NCBI GenBank assembly: GCA_900541285.1
Contig: UQJA01000005.1
Coordinates: forward strand, 1-38,352
Direction of reading: 5' to 3'
DNA: 38,352 bases
From: an uncultured Collinsella sp.
GTDB lineage: Bacteria > Actinomycetota > Coriobacteriia > Coriobacteriales > Coriobacteriaceae
Shown one piece after another: positions 1 to 8,042 of this stretch (its first letter is position 1; every line of letters starts with the position of its first letter). The notes under the pieces were generated by a model. It was not told the DNA's origin. It saw nothing but the letters and a program-made list of their open reading frames with translations, and ran no database searches. The position numbers were made by a program, and so were the translations under genes.

Positions 1-1
1 A

Positions 2-595
2 AATGTATGTACCGCCGTCATGGGGGGCATCAGGCCAGCCATTCTCGCTATCGCTACGGACCTCGAGCCCAACGCGGCAGTCGGCCTTGCCATTCCGTTC
101 GCTCTGCTTGGTCAGCTCGGCGTTACCCTGGTCTTCACGCTTATGTCCCCGCTTATGTCCACGGCCGATAACATGGCTCATAACGCGGACATCAAGGGCA
201 TCGAGCGCCTGAACTACTTCGCCATGGCTCTGCTCGGCCTGGTCTTCGCTGTCGTCGTCACCCTGTTCTTCATCGCTGGCGCTACCATCGGTCAGACCAT
301 TGCTTCCGCCATCCCGACTTGGCTGCAGACCGGTCTGTCCGCTGCAGGCGGCATGATGCGCTTCGTCGGCTTCGCCGTCCTGCTCAAGGTTATGATGAAC
401 CGCGATATGTGGGGCTTCTTCCTCATGGGCTTTGGCCTCGCGCTTATCACCGTTGCCAACGAATCTCTGGCAACCCCTGCTCTGCTCATCCTCGCTCTCA
501 TCGGCTTCGGCATCGCTTTCTGGGACTTCCAGCAGCAGACCGAGCTGAAGGGTGCAGCTGTTTCTGACGGAGGTGACTTCGAAGATGGCATCTAA
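2..595 (+). CDS. PTS mannose/fructose/sorbose-family IIC component (5'-truncated by window edge)
   Basis: This is the C-terminal 197 residues of a polytopic sugar-channel subunit of the mannose-class phosphotransferase system. The frame is open from base 2, so the true start lies upstream of the window. The visible part is strongly hydrophobic, with several membrane segments (for example the stretches around 200-290 and 330-530). It has the GGIRPAI and NAAVGLAIPFALLGQLG-type segments of ManY/AgaC/SorA proteins. It ends in a short acidic tail. The stop overlaps the start of the IID gene by 11 bases, as is usual for translationally coupled IIC-IID pairs. The matching IIA and IIB genes are not visible and probably lie upstream. 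Because agaS and nagA follow, N-acetylgalactosamine or another hexosamine is the likely substrate, but this rests on context only. Confidence 0.9.
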   Translation, partial: NVCTAVMGGIRPAILAIATDLEPNAAVGLAIPFALLGQLGVTLVFTLMSPLMSTADNMAHNADIKGIERLNYFAMALLGLVFAVVVTLFFIAGATIGQTIASAIPTWLQTGLSAAGGMMRFVGFAVLLKVMMNRDMWGFFLMGFGLALITVANESLATPALLILALIGFGIAFWDFQQQTELKGAAVSDGGDFEDGI

Positions 596-1667
596 TGAGT
601 ATGTGATCCCGGAGCACTATGAGGATCTCACTCCTGCTCCGCAGCTCGACCAGAAGACCCTCAACAAGATGGCTTGGCGCTCCTGCTTCTTGCAGGCATC
701 GTTCAACTACGAGCGTATGCAGGCCGCTGGCTGGCTCTACTCCATCATCCCAGGTCTGGAGAAGATCCACACCAACAAGAACGACCTCGCGGCTTCTATG
801 AGCCACAACCTGGAGTTCTTCAACACCCACCCGTTCCTTGTTACCTTTGTTATGGGCATCGTGCTTTCGCTCGAACAGAACAAGGTTGACATCCCCACGA
901 TCCGCGCCGTCCGCGTCGCCGCAATGGGCCCGCTCGGTGGTATCGGTGACGCCCTGTTCTGGCTGACGCTCGTGCCTATCACGGCCGGCATCACTTCCAA
1001 CATGGCCATCAACGGCAACGCCGCTGCGCCGATCATCTTCCTGGTGATCTTCAACGTCGTCCAGTTCGCTCTGCGCTTCTGGCTCATGAACTGGTCCTAC
1101 AAGCTTGGCACCAGCGCTATTGACGCTCTGACCGCAAACATGCAGGCCTTCACGCGTGCCGCTTCCATCATGGGCGTCTTCGTCGTCGGTTGCCTGGTCG
1201 TCACCATGGGTGGCACCCAGATCAACCTCCAGATCCCCAACGGCACCACCCGTGGCCTCTCTCCTACTACCGTGATCGTCTCCGAGAAGGAGGCCGAGAA
1301 CTTCACCGGTATGGAGGGCATCGATACCGAGACCGCTGAGGCCGGTACCATCGCCATGACCGATGAGGACGGCAACGCCCTCACTGCCACCGATGCCGAC
1401 GGCAACGAGGTCAAGTGCGGCGTCGCCGATCTGGGTAACGGCATGGAGTCCGTGACCTACGCTACCGTTACCGAGGATCCGGTCAACTTTTCTGTTGCCG
1501 ACACCCTCAACACCATCGTCCCGAAGCTCGTCCCGCTTATGCTTACGCTGCTGCTTTACTACATGTTCGCTAAGCACAGCTGGACCCCGACCAAGGGCAT
1601 TCTGCTGCTCTTCGTCCTGGGCATCCTGGGCGCTGGCCCGCTTGGTCTCTGGCCGAGCATCTGGTAA
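585..1667 (+). CDS. PTS mannose-family IID component with an extra acidic domain
   Basis: This membrane subunit partners IIC in hexose/hexosamine import. The start is ATG 585, preceded by GGAGGTGA at 569-576. A longer reading from 552 lacks a comparable site. The N-terminal two thirds match the IID family: LNKMAWRSCFLQASFNYERMQ, then the MGPLGGIGDALFW and LVIFNVVQFALRFW regions. At 360 residues it is well above the usual 270-300 or so. The excess lies between about residues 205 and 295. It is a polar, acidic, Asp/Glu/Thr-rich stretch with DEDGNA and DADGNE repeats, placed just before the final hydrophobic helices. This insert probably faces the cell exterior or forms a loop; its function is unknown. 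A hairpin and a terminator follow, so the transfer operon ends here. Confidence 0.93.
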   Translation: MASNEYVIPEHYEDLTPAPQLDQKTLNKMAWRSCFLQASFNYERMQAAGWLYSIIPGLEKIHTNKNDLAASMSHNLEFFNTHPFLVTFVMGIVLSLEQNKVDIPTIRAVRVAAMGPLGGIGDALFWLTLVPITAGITSNMAINGNAAAPIIFLVIFNVVQFALRFWLMNWSYKLGTSAIDALTANMQAFTRAASIMGVFVVGCLVVTMGGTQINLQIPNGTTRGLSPTTVIVSEKEAENFTGMEGIDTETAEAGTIAMTDEDGNALTATDADGNEVKCGVADLGNGMESVTYATVTEDPVNFSVADTLNTIVPKLVPLMLTLLLYYMFAKHSWTPTKGILLLFVLGILGAGPLGLWPSIW

Positions 1668-1733
1668 GGCTCTAGCTTGAGGGGTGTGTCCCTACGCGGC
1701 TCACACCCCGACCCCTTAAGCCATGTGTATGTT

Positions 1734-1773
1734 AAAAGCCGCGTGCTCGAAAGAGCGCGCGGCTTTTGTTTTC
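1734..1773 (+). terminator. Rho-independent terminator after the IIC-IID operon
   Basis: AAAAGCCGCG (1734-1743) pairs with CGCGGCTTTT (1758-1767) around a CTC-GAAA-GAG inner loop, and T-rich sequence follows. A second hairpin just upstream (GGGGTGTG 1681-1688 with CACACCCC 1702-1709) lies directly after the IID stop. Confidence 0.85.
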
Positions 1774-1852
1774 TTGATGATTCGGGTGTTGCGGACTGAT
1801 AATGCTTAACACCCTAGGTAGTTAGCCGAATTCGAGCAAAAGGGAGGATAGG

Positions 1853-2584
1853 ATGGCGATCGGAGCGCGTAAGCAACCGCTGTACGATCAGCTGGTCGAT
1901 ATTCTGACCGAAAAGATTGACCATGAATATCGCGCCGGTGACATGATTCCTTCCGAGCGCGAACTTTCGGAGCGCTATGGTCTCTCGCGCACTACGGTAC
2001 GCCTGGCTCTGCAGGAACTGGAGCGTTTAGGACTGGTGGTTCGGCAGCACGGTCGCGGTACCTTTGTGACCGACCGTTCGGCAAAGGCAACCAATCTTAT
2101 GCAGTCTTACAGCTTTACCGAGCAGATGCGCGCGATGGGTCGCGACCCCGAGACCACGATTCTCGAGTTTTGCGAGATGGAGGCCGATAAGAATCTGGCC
2201 GAGCATATGGGATTGCGTATCGGTGATCGCATTTTTAAGCTCAAGCGCCTTCGTTCTGCCGACAACATGCCCATGATGGTCGAACGCAGTTATCTACCGG
2301 TTCGTCAATTTCTGTCCCTAAAGCGACCGCTGCTGGAACGCAAGCCGCTTTACGATGTGATTGAGCAAGACTTTCAGCAAAAAATACGCGTGGCCGAAGA
2401 GGAGTTCTATGCGAGCATAGCCCGTCCCACCGATGCCCACCTTTTGGAAATCGTCGAGGGCTCGCCTGTGCTCGATTTGGTTAGGACTACGTATAACGAG
2501 TCAAACGAGGTTGTGGAGTATACGCTCTCGGTTGCTCGTGCCGATCAGTTTAAATACAAGGTTTACCACCAGCGTAGCGACTAG
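1853..2584 (+). CDS. GntR/HutC-family transcriptional regulator (UTRA domain)
   Basis: This is a 243-residue repressor-type protein. Residues 1-75 or so form the GntR winged helix, seen as PLYDQLVDILTEKI, then PSERELSERYGLSRTTVRLAL and a GRGTFV wing. Residues 90-240 match the UTRA effector domain, which in NagR, AgaR-like and DasR proteins binds phosphorylated amino sugars. ATG 1853 follows GGGAGG at 1842-1847. It stands alone between the PTS operon and agaS. An inverted repeat of the CTGGT-N4-ACCAG type, the class recognised by DasR/NagR proteins, lies 40 bases downstream in the agaS promoter. Control of agaS, nagA and the PTS by a hexosamine phosphate is therefore likely, though inferred. 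Confidence 0.92.
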   Translation: MAIGARKQPLYDQLVDILTEKIDHEYRAGDMIPSERELSERYGLSRTTVRLALQELERLGLVVRQHGRGTFVTDRSAKATNLMQSYSFTEQMRAMGRDPETTILEFCEMEADKNLAEHMGLRIGDRIFKLKRLRSADNMPMMVERSYLPVRQFLSLKRPLLERKPLYDVIEQDFQQKIRVAEEEFYASIARPTDAHLLEIVEGSPVLDLVRTTYNESNEVVEYTLSVARADQFKYKVYHQRSD

Positions 2585-2623
2585 TGTTCGCACCGTTTCC
2601 ATATGATGATTCTTTGTATTTAA

Positions 2624-2644
2624 CTGGTTACTACCAGATAACCA
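2624..2644 (+). promoter_or_regulatory. Probable GntR/UTRA operator upstream of agaS
   Basis: Two overlapping dyads are visible: CTGGT-TACT-ACCAG (2624-2637) and TGGTTA-N8-TAACCA (2625-2644). The first resembles known NagR/DasR operators built on TGGT...ACCA. It overlaps the likely -35 position of the promoter whose -10 is at 2654, so binding should repress. The regulator gene ends 40 bases upstream. Confidence 0.6.
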
Positions 2645-2653
2645 ACCGAAGTG

Positions 2654-2659
2654 TATAAT
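2654..2659 (+). promoter_or_regulatory. -10 box of the agaS promoter
   Basis: A perfect TATAAT lies 40 bases before the agaS ATG. No good -35 hexamer is seen at the correct spacing; the operator dyad occupies that place. Confidence 0.55.
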
Positions 2660-2698
2660 TGCACGTCAGAGGATTGCTTCTAGAGAGAGGTATTAGAA

Positions 2699-3865
2699 AT
2701 GTTCGAGAAGAGTGTCGAGGAGCTTACCGAGCTCGGCGCCCAGATCACCACGGCCGAGATTGCTCAGCAGCCCGAGCTTTGGCGTGATACGCTCAACATC
2801 TATCGCGAGAACAAGGAGGCCATCGAGGCCTTTCTGGCCGAGGCTCGCGCTATGGGCGAGGGTCGTCTGTCCGTTGTCTTCACCGGTGCCGGTACGTCCG
2901 ACTACGTTGGCGATACCTGCGCCCCGTACCTGCGTCACGCTGGCAACACTGATCTCTACGACTTTAAGCCCATCGCCACGACCGACATCGTGAGCGCCCC
3001 GCGCGACTTCCTGCGCGCCGAGGATCCCACGCTCGTGGTTTCCTTTGCCCGCTCTGGCAACAGCCCCGAGAGCCTTGCCGCCGTTGCCGTTGCCAAGGAG
3101 CTCGTCCACAACGTTAAGTTCCTCAACATCACCTGCGCTCCCGAGGGCAAGCTCGCCGTCGAGTCTGCCGATGATCCCAACGCGCTGACGCTGCTCATTC
3201 CGCGCGCCAACGACAAGGGCTTCGCCATGACCGGTTCTTACACCTGCATGACCCTGCTCTCCACCCTTATCTTTGACGAGGCTTCCGATGAGCAGAAGGC
3301 TGAATGGGTCGAGACCATCGCCAAGATGGGCGAGGAGGTCATCTCCCGTGAGCCTGAGATCGCCGATTACCTGGCTGGCGACTTCAACCGCGTGACCTAC
3401 TTGGGTTCTGGCTCCTTCGGTGGCCTTGCCCAGGAGAGCCAGCTCAAGATCCTCGAGCTCGCTCACGGTCTGGTCGCTACTTCCTACGACACCTCCATGG
3501 GCTATCGTCACGGACCTAAGTCCTTCGTCGACGATAAGACACTCGTCTTCGTGTTCGTCAACAATGACGCCTACACCCGTCAGTACGACATCGACATCCT
3601 CAACGAGATCGGTGGCGACGATATTGCTCAGCACACCGTTGCCGTTCAGCAGGATGGCGCTACTGTCTACGAGGGTGAGTCCTTCACCTTTAAGGGCTAT
3701 GAGGCACTCCCCGAGGGTTACCTTGCTCTGCCGTTCGTGATGTTTGCCCAGGCAATCAGCCTGCTCAACTCCGTGCGCGTGGGTAACACGCCCGATACGC
3801 CGAGCCCCACCGGCACGGTCAACCGCGTGGTCAAGGGCGTGACGATTCACCCCTTCACCGCTTAA
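2699..3865 (+). CDS. agaS: SIS-domain sugar-phosphate isomerase/deaminase, AgaS type
   Basis: This 388-residue cytoplasmic enzyme of the AgaS family has two SIS folds. Enzymes of this family convert galactosamine-6-phosphate to tagatose-6-phosphate plus ammonia, or act as related aldose-ketose isomerases. Visible features are TAEIAQQPELW near residue 20, the phosphosugar-binding FTGAGTSDYVGD loop near 60-72, SFARSGNSPES near 115, and the second-domain YLGSGSFGGLAQESQLKILEL segment near 240. ATG 2699 follows GAGAGG at 2685. The gene has its own promoter and operator and a strong terminator. NagA next door would supply the deacetylated substrate, and the PfkB kinase at 6910 would use the tagatose-6-P. 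The isomerase specificity is inferred from family and context. Confidence 0.9.
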   Translation: MFEKSVEELTELGAQITTAEIAQQPELWRDTLNIYRENKEAIEAFLAEARAMGEGRLSVVFTGAGTSDYVGDTCAPYLRHAGNTDLYDFKPIATTDIVSAPRDFLRAEDPTLVVSFARSGNSPESLAAVAVAKELVHNVKFLNITCAPEGKLAVESADDPNALTLLIPRANDKGFAMTGSYTCMTLLSTLIFDEASDEQKAEWVETIAKMGEEVISREPEIADYLAGDFNRVTYLGSGSFGGLAQESQLKILELAHGLVATSYDTSMGYRHGPKSFVDDKTLVFVFVNNDAYTRQYDIDILNEIGGDDIAQHTVAVQQDGATVYEGESFTFKGYEALPEGYLALPFVMFAQAISLLNSVRVGNTPDTPSPTGTVNRVVKGVTIHPFTA

Positions 3866-3883
3866 TCGCGTCCCCCTGTAAGG

Positions 3884-3921
3884 GCGCCCGTCCGCTCATA
3901 ACGGCGGGCGGGCGCTTTTTG
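3884..3921 (+). terminator. Terminator after agaS
   Basis: GCGCCCG (3884-3890) pairs with CGGGCGC (3909-3915). The stem extends through TCCGC/GCGGG, and a T5 run follows. Confidence 0.85.
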
Positions 3922-3982
3922 TTTTACGTGAGCTGGGTATAAGCATCACCACAGTCAACTGCTTTAGAAGCGAGGAGTGCAT

Positions 3983-5152
3983 ATGAGCACGTACGCAATT
4001 AAGGCTGACAAGTTCTTCTTGCCGGCAGGCCCGCAACTGGGCGGCTATCTTATGGTCGAGGATGGCGTCTTTGGCGCCTGGCAGGCCGACGAGCCCTCTT
4101 GCGAGATTAAGGACTACACGGGATCGTGGATCGCGCCGGGCATGGTCGACACCCACATCCATGGCTTCTATAACCACTCGACTACCGATAACGACCCCGA
4201 GGGTATCGATATCAGCTCGACCGAGCTCGCCCGTCGCGGCACCACCAGCTGGCTGCCTACGACGTTCACCGATGGCGTCGAGCAGATTAAGGACGCCTGC
4301 GCCGCCATCGCCCAGGCGGACGAGGGTCGCGGCCCCGACTTCTGCGGTGCTCGCATTCAGGGCATCTACCTGGAAGGCCCCTTCTTTACCATGAAGCACG
4401 TGGGCGCGCAGAACCCTGCTTACCTTATCGATCCCTCCGAAGAGATCTTCGACCAGTGGCAGGAGGCTGCGGGTGGTCGCATCGTTAAGAGCGCCATGGC
4501 GGCCGAGCGCGACGGTGCCGCTGCTTATGCGGCTGCTCTGAACGCCAAGGGTGTGGTGACCAGCATCGGTCACTCCGACGCCACCTACGATGAGTGTATC
4601 GCCGCCATCAACGCCGGCGCCAGCTGCTTTACGCATACCTATAACGGTCAGCGCGGGCTGCATCACCGTGAGCCCGGTGTCGTGGGCGCTGCCATGTCCA
4701 CGCCCGAGACCTACGCCGAGATCATCTGTGACGGCAAGCACGTGAACCCTGCCGCCATCAAGGCGCTGCTGCAGGCAAAGGGCTGGCAGCATACGGTGCT
4801 CATCACCGACTGCCTGGGTTGCGGCGGCATGCCCGAGGGCAGCTACACCAGCGGTGGCATGGACGTCATCATGAAGGACAACCTGTGCTGGCTCGCCGAC
4901 GGCAAGAGCATTGCCGGCTCGGTGCTCACGCTTGCCCAGGGTGTCAAGAACATTGTCGATTGGGGCATCGCCAGCGCTGATATCGCCATTCGCATGGCAA
5001 CCGAGGTGCCGGCTCGCTCTGCGCACATCGAGGATAAGTGCGGCAGCATCATGCCGGGCCGTGACGCCGACTTTGTCGTGTTCGACCACGAGCTCACCCT
5101 CGTCGAGACGTATGTTGGCGGCCAGAGCGTCGGCAACGCCTTTACCGAGTAA
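3983..5152 (+). CDS. nagA: N-acetylhexosamine-6-phosphate deacetylase
   Basis: NagA-family amidohydrolase, 389 residues. It removes acetate from GlcNAc-6-P or GalNAc-6-P in the cytoplasm. The start is ATG 3983, five bases after GAGGAG; an in-frame GTG at 3977 overlaps that site and is less likely. The metal and catalytic residues of the family are visible: THIHG (His58, His60), YLEGPF (Glu131), SIGHSDA (His197), FTHTYN (His218), DGKHV (His253), and ITDC with the general base Asp276. The length is normal. The neighbours agaS and a tagatose-6-P-kinase-like gene favour a GalNAc-6-P role (AgaA-like), but GlcNAc-6-P cannot be excluded. A decayed copy of the last 40 or so codons of a relative is found at 7879-8010. 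Confidence 0.92.
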   Translation: MSTYAIKADKFFLPAGPQLGGYLMVEDGVFGAWQADEPSCEIKDYTGSWIAPGMVDTHIHGFYNHSTTDNDPEGIDISSTELARRGTTSWLPTTFTDGVEQIKDACAAIAQADEGRGPDFCGARIQGIYLEGPFFTMKHVGAQNPAYLIDPSEEIFDQWQEAAGGRIVKSAMAAERDGAAAYAAALNAKGVVTSIGHSDATYDECIAAINAGASCFTHTYNGQRGLHHREPGVVGAAMSTPETYAEIICDGKHVNPAAIKALLQAKGWQHTVLITDCLGCGGMPEGSYTSGGMDVIMKDNLCWLADGKSIAGSVLTLAQGVKNIVDWGIASADIAIRMATEVPARSAHIEDKCGSIMPGRDADFVVFDHELTLVETYVGGQSVGNAFTE

Positions 5153-5158
5153 CGATAC

Positions 5159-5196
5159 AAAAAGACGGCGGGCCCGAATTTGCTCGGACCCGCCGT
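5159..5196 (-). terminator. Terminator of the flavodoxin gene (minus strand)
   Basis: ACGGCGGGCCCGA (5165-5177) pairs with TCGGACCCGCCGT (5184-5196) with one mismatch. The T-run (A5 at 5159-5163 on the plus strand) is on the minus-strand side, so it serves the minus gene ending at 5228. The stem may also slow transcription from nagA. Confidence 0.75.
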
Positions 5197-5227
5197 ATGA
5201 GTTAAACGCTCAAAAGCACCTTCACAG

Positions 5228-5812
5228 TTACAGCTTGTTAGCGATCTTCTTTGCCGTGCGCTTAACGCCGGCCACCAAGCCTCCTGCAGGATGCTCCTTC
5301 TCGTATGCTAGGCGCTTCTCGCGCTTGGCGTACTCTTCGACGATGATGTCGCCATACTCGTTTTCGATCTTGTCGAAGAAATCGACGGCGCCCTTAATTT
5401 CTTCAGCGGTCGGGTGTCCCTTTTGGACACCGCCGGTGAGTTTGAACGGCCCCCACGTATCAAAGCCGGGGCAGCCGTAGACACCCATAAAGATGGCCTG
5501 CCTCATACGGCAGATGCCATCGATGTCCTTGCCGTACCACTTGTTTTTGCCACCGTAGGTCATAAGGCCAAACACCTTGTCCTGCGGCTGCAGCACGTTA
5601 GTGAGCACGCGTGCCATGTCCTTGTCGATCTCGGAGTAATAGATGCCCGTGGCGACACCGATTAGATGATATTCGTGCAGGTCGGGATACTCGTTTTTGC
5701 CGAGCGTCTTTACATCGAGGGTATCGATCTCGGGGTGCGCCTCAACGATGGCGTCCACGAGCTTTTTCGTATTGCCGTGGTGGCGTGAGGCGTAGAGGAT
5801 GATGGTTCGCAT
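5228..5812 (-). CDS. Flavodoxin-family protein
   Basis: This 194-residue protein has a flavodoxin fold. The N-terminus IILYASRHHGNTKKLVDAI has the FMN phosphate-binding loop pattern (S-x-x-x-G-N-T-x-K), and YGGKNKWYGKDIDG sits near the second FMN loop. The C-terminal 35 or so residues are Lys-rich (EYAKREKRLAYEKEHPAGG). It probably carries electrons or senses redox in the cytoplasm; the partner is unknown. ATG 5812 follows GAAAGG on the minus strand. The same frame stays open upstream through the lacX gene, but that is an antisense shadow. The gene is divergent from lacX and has its own terminator, so it may be unrelated to sugar use. Confidence 0.85.
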   Translation of the reverse strand: MRTIILYASRHHGNTKKLVDAIVEAHPEIDTLDVKTLGKNEYPDLHEYHLIGVATGIYYSEIDKDMARVLTNVLQPQDKVFGLMTYGGKNKWYGKDIDGICRMRQAIFMGVYGCPGFDTWGPFKLTGGVQKGHPTAEEIKGAVDFFDKIENEYGDIIVEEYAKREKRLAYEKEHPAGGLVAGVKRTAKKIANKL

Positions 5813-5968
5813 AAGAAGGCCTTTCAGCTGTAATGACGTCAATGTCTGTATGGTACCCCGTTGCATGGCTGGGATACCGGACGCATCGATGAACGTGCGG
5901 GTTTGTCCTTTGGTCAGGGCCGAGACGGGTACTTGCGAGCAAAACGCAGTTGTTCGAAAGGATGGGCA

Positions 5969-6850
5969 ATGGAATACGCTCTCTCCAACGATTCGATTTC
6001 TATTAAGGTGTCTACGGCCGGCGGCTCGTTTACCTCGATTGAGGCCGACGGTCGCGAGTATTTGTGGCAGGGCGATCCCGCAGTGTGGTCCGGCCAGGCG
6101 CCGATTTGCTTCCCGATTTGCGGAGGCTTGCGCGACAACAGCGCCATGACGTTTGCCGGGCATCATGTAAAGCTCGCTCGCCACGGGTTTGCGCGCAAGC
6201 AGGAGTGGAAGCTGCAGAGCCAAGGCGAGAACGAGCTGGCGATGTGCCTGGCTTCGGAGGATAACGCCGCGCTGCTGAGCGATTATCCCTACCCGTTTAA
6301 GCTTGTCGCTCGTTATACGCTCGAGGACGCCGCCGTGCGCGTCTCCTATGAGGTGACCAACGAGGGCACCGAGGACATGCCGTTCTTTATCGGTGGACAC
6401 CCCGGCTTTAGGTGCCCGCTCGACGAGGGCGAGGCCTATAGGGACTACGAGTTGCGCTTCGAGAAAGACGAGGCTGCGGAGCTTTGCACCGCTGTCCCCT
6501 CGACCGGATTGATTGATGTAGCTAACCGCTCCAAGAACCCCATGGTGGGAAAGACGCTGCCTCTGTCGCATGAGCTCTTCGATTGTGCGGAGACCATCTT
6601 TGACGTGCTCGAGAGCCGTCAGGTCACGCTTTCCAAGAAGGGCGAGGACAAGGGCGTTCGCTTGAGCTTTGGGGGCTTCCCATATCTCATTGTGTGGAGC
6701 AAGCCCGAGGGCGATTTTGTGGCGGTTGAGCCTTGGGGCGGTCTTTCGACCTGTTCCGATGAGGACGACGTGCTTGAGCATAAGCGTGGCTGCCTTGTCG
6801 CCAAGCCCAAGGAGACCGTCGTTCGCTCGTTCACGATTGAGATTCTGTAA
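5969..6850 (+). CDS. LacX-like aldose 1-epimerase family protein (copy 1)
   Basis: A 293-residue beta-sandwich protein of the galactose mutarotase superfamily, LacX branch. Members are found in lactose/tagatose operons and are thought to interconvert anomers of (phospho)sugars. Visible marks are YLWQGDPAVWSGQAPICFPICGG near residue 30, RHGFARKQEW near 70, GGHPGF near 150 (catalytic His region), and FVAVEPWGG near 250 carrying the likely catalytic Glu. ATG 5969 follows GAAAGGAT. The kinase gene begins 59 bases later. The same gene pair recurs at 32590-34460 with identical protein lengths (293 and 311 aa), so this is one of two paralogous lacX-lacC modules. The exact substrate is unknown. Confidence 0.85.
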   Translation: MEYALSNDSISIKVSTAGGSFTSIEADGREYLWQGDPAVWSGQAPICFPICGGLRDNSAMTFAGHHVKLARHGFARKQEWKLQSQGENELAMCLASEDNAALLSDYPYPFKLVARYTLEDAAVRVSYEVTNEGTEDMPFFIGGHPGFRCPLDEGEAYRDYELRFEKDEAAELCTAVPSTGLIDVANRSKNPMVGKTLPLSHELFDCAETIFDVLESRQVTLSKKGEDKGVRLSFGGFPYLIVWSKPEGDFVAVEPWGGLSTCSDEDDVLEHKRGCLVAKPKETVVRSFTIEIL

Positions 6851-6909
6851 TTCCGTTTTGTCGACTCGTATCGCGAGGCACAAGGAGCCTGCGAGATAAG
6901 GAGCTAAAA

Positions 6910-7845
6910 ATGATCCTCACCGTTACGATGAACCCGTCCGTCGATACACGCTATCAGCTCGATGAGCTCATTATCGACGACGTTAACCGTGTGACGCCCG
7001 AAAAGACTGCCGGCGGCAAGGGCCTCAACGTGGCCCGTGTACTGGGTCAGCTGGGCGACGACGTTGTGGCAACCGGTCTGCTCGGCGGCCACATGGGCGC
7101 CTACATGGCCGAGCTCATGGATGCCAACGGCATTAAGAATGATTTTGTACCCATCAAGGGCGAGACTCGCATTTGCCTCAACATCCTCCACGCCGGCAAT
7201 CAGACCGAGCTACTCGAGAGCGGCCCGACGATTGCCCCCGAGGAGCTTGATGCCTTTACCGCCAAGTTCGCCGAGCTTGCGAGCAAGGCCGATGTCGTCA
7301 CCATCTCGGGTTCGCTGCCCCGTGGTGTCGAGGCGGACTACTACGCCAAGATCACGGGCATTGCCGAGAACGCCGGCGCCAAGGTGCTGCTCGATACCTC
7401 GGGTGCTTCGCTCGAGGCCGCCCTTAAGTCCAAAATTAAGCCCGAGCTGGTCAAGCCTAACCTGACCGAGATTAACGGCCTTTTGGGCACGAGCTTTACC
7501 ACCGACGATGTGGACGAACTCCGCGCCTCGCTCGCCTCTGATGCCCGCTTCTCCGATATCCCCTGGGTCGTCGTGTCCATGGGCGCTGCCGGCTCCGTGG
7601 GCTTCCATAATGGCCGTGCATTCCGCGCCAAGACGCCCGATATCCCCGCCGTTAACGCGACGGGCTCTGGCGATTCGACCATTGCCGGCTTTGCGCACGC
7701 CATCGCAGCCGGCGCGGATGATGAGACGGTGCTGCGTACCGCCAACACCTGCGGCAAGCTCAACGCCATGGATCCCATGACCGGCCATCTGGTCATGGAT
7801 CGTTGGGACGAGGTCTACAACGGCGTTGTCGTGACCGAGCTGTAA
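6910..7845 (+). CDS. PfkB-family tagatose-6-phosphate/1-phosphofructokinase-type kinase (copy 1)
   Basis: Ribokinase/PfkB-fold kinase of the LacC/FruK subgroup, 311 residues. The signature regions are clear: TMNPSVDTRYQ at the start, GGKGLNVARVLGQLG near 37, TISGSLPRG near 130, and VNATGSGDSTIAGF near 250 with the GSGD catalytic Asp. LacC phosphorylates tagatose-6-P; FruK phosphorylates fructose-1-P. In this block tagatose-6-P made by AgaS from galactosamine-6-P is the logical substrate. ATG 6910 follows AAGGAG at 6898-6903. It probably forms an operon with lacX copy 1. The bisphosphate aldolase needed next is not in the window. It is closely similar to the second copy at 33525. Confidence 0.88.
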   Translation: MILTVTMNPSVDTRYQLDELIIDDVNRVTPEKTAGGKGLNVARVLGQLGDDVVATGLLGGHMGAYMAELMDANGIKNDFVPIKGETRICLNILHAGNQTELLESGPTIAPEELDAFTAKFAELASKADVVTISGSLPRGVEADYYAKITGIAENAGAKVLLDTSGASLEAALKSKIKPELVKPNLTEINGLLGTSFTTDDVDELRASLASDARFSDIPWVVVSMGAAGSVGFHNGRAFRAKTPDIPAVNATGSGDSTIAGFAHAIAAGADDETVLRTANTCGKLNAMDPMTGHLVMDRWDEVYNGVVVTEL

Positions 7846-7878
7846 GAGCTTGGGCGTCGGCCCCGGCATCGCTTGCTA

Positions 7879-8010
7879 GCTCATGTCGACGACAAGTGCA
7901 GTAACATTATGCTGGGGCGCGATGCCGACTTTGTCGTGTTCAGTCCCGACCTTACCTTGGTCGAGACGTATGTGGGTGGCAACAGCGTCGGTAACGCGTT
8001 TGCCGAGTAG
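7879..8010 (+). pseudogene. 3' remnant of a nagA-like gene
   Basis: About 44 codons in one frame, ending in TAG at 8008, read HVDDKCSNIMLGRDADFVVF and then LTLVETYVGG and SVGNAFAE. They align with the last residues of the intact NagA at 5032-5152: by eye about 31 of 40 residues are identical. No start, ribosome site or upstream NagA sequence is present. The 33 bases between the kinase stop and this fragment do not match. Many synonymous differences from the intact nagA argue for an old, separate paralog largely deleted, not a fresh copy. The reading frame of the tail is still intact. Confidence 0.8.
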
Positions 8011-8042
8011 CCGCCAAAGAAACGATCCGAGAGGGGATTTAG

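Noticed and set aside
3938..3943. nagA promoter (TATAAG)
   Set aside because: No -35 at proper spacing; the signal is too weak to list.
5228..6883. 551-codon minus-strand frame through flavodoxin and lacX
   Set aside because: Only the last 194 codons look like flavodoxin with a ribosome site. The rest is antisense to the well-supported lacX gene.
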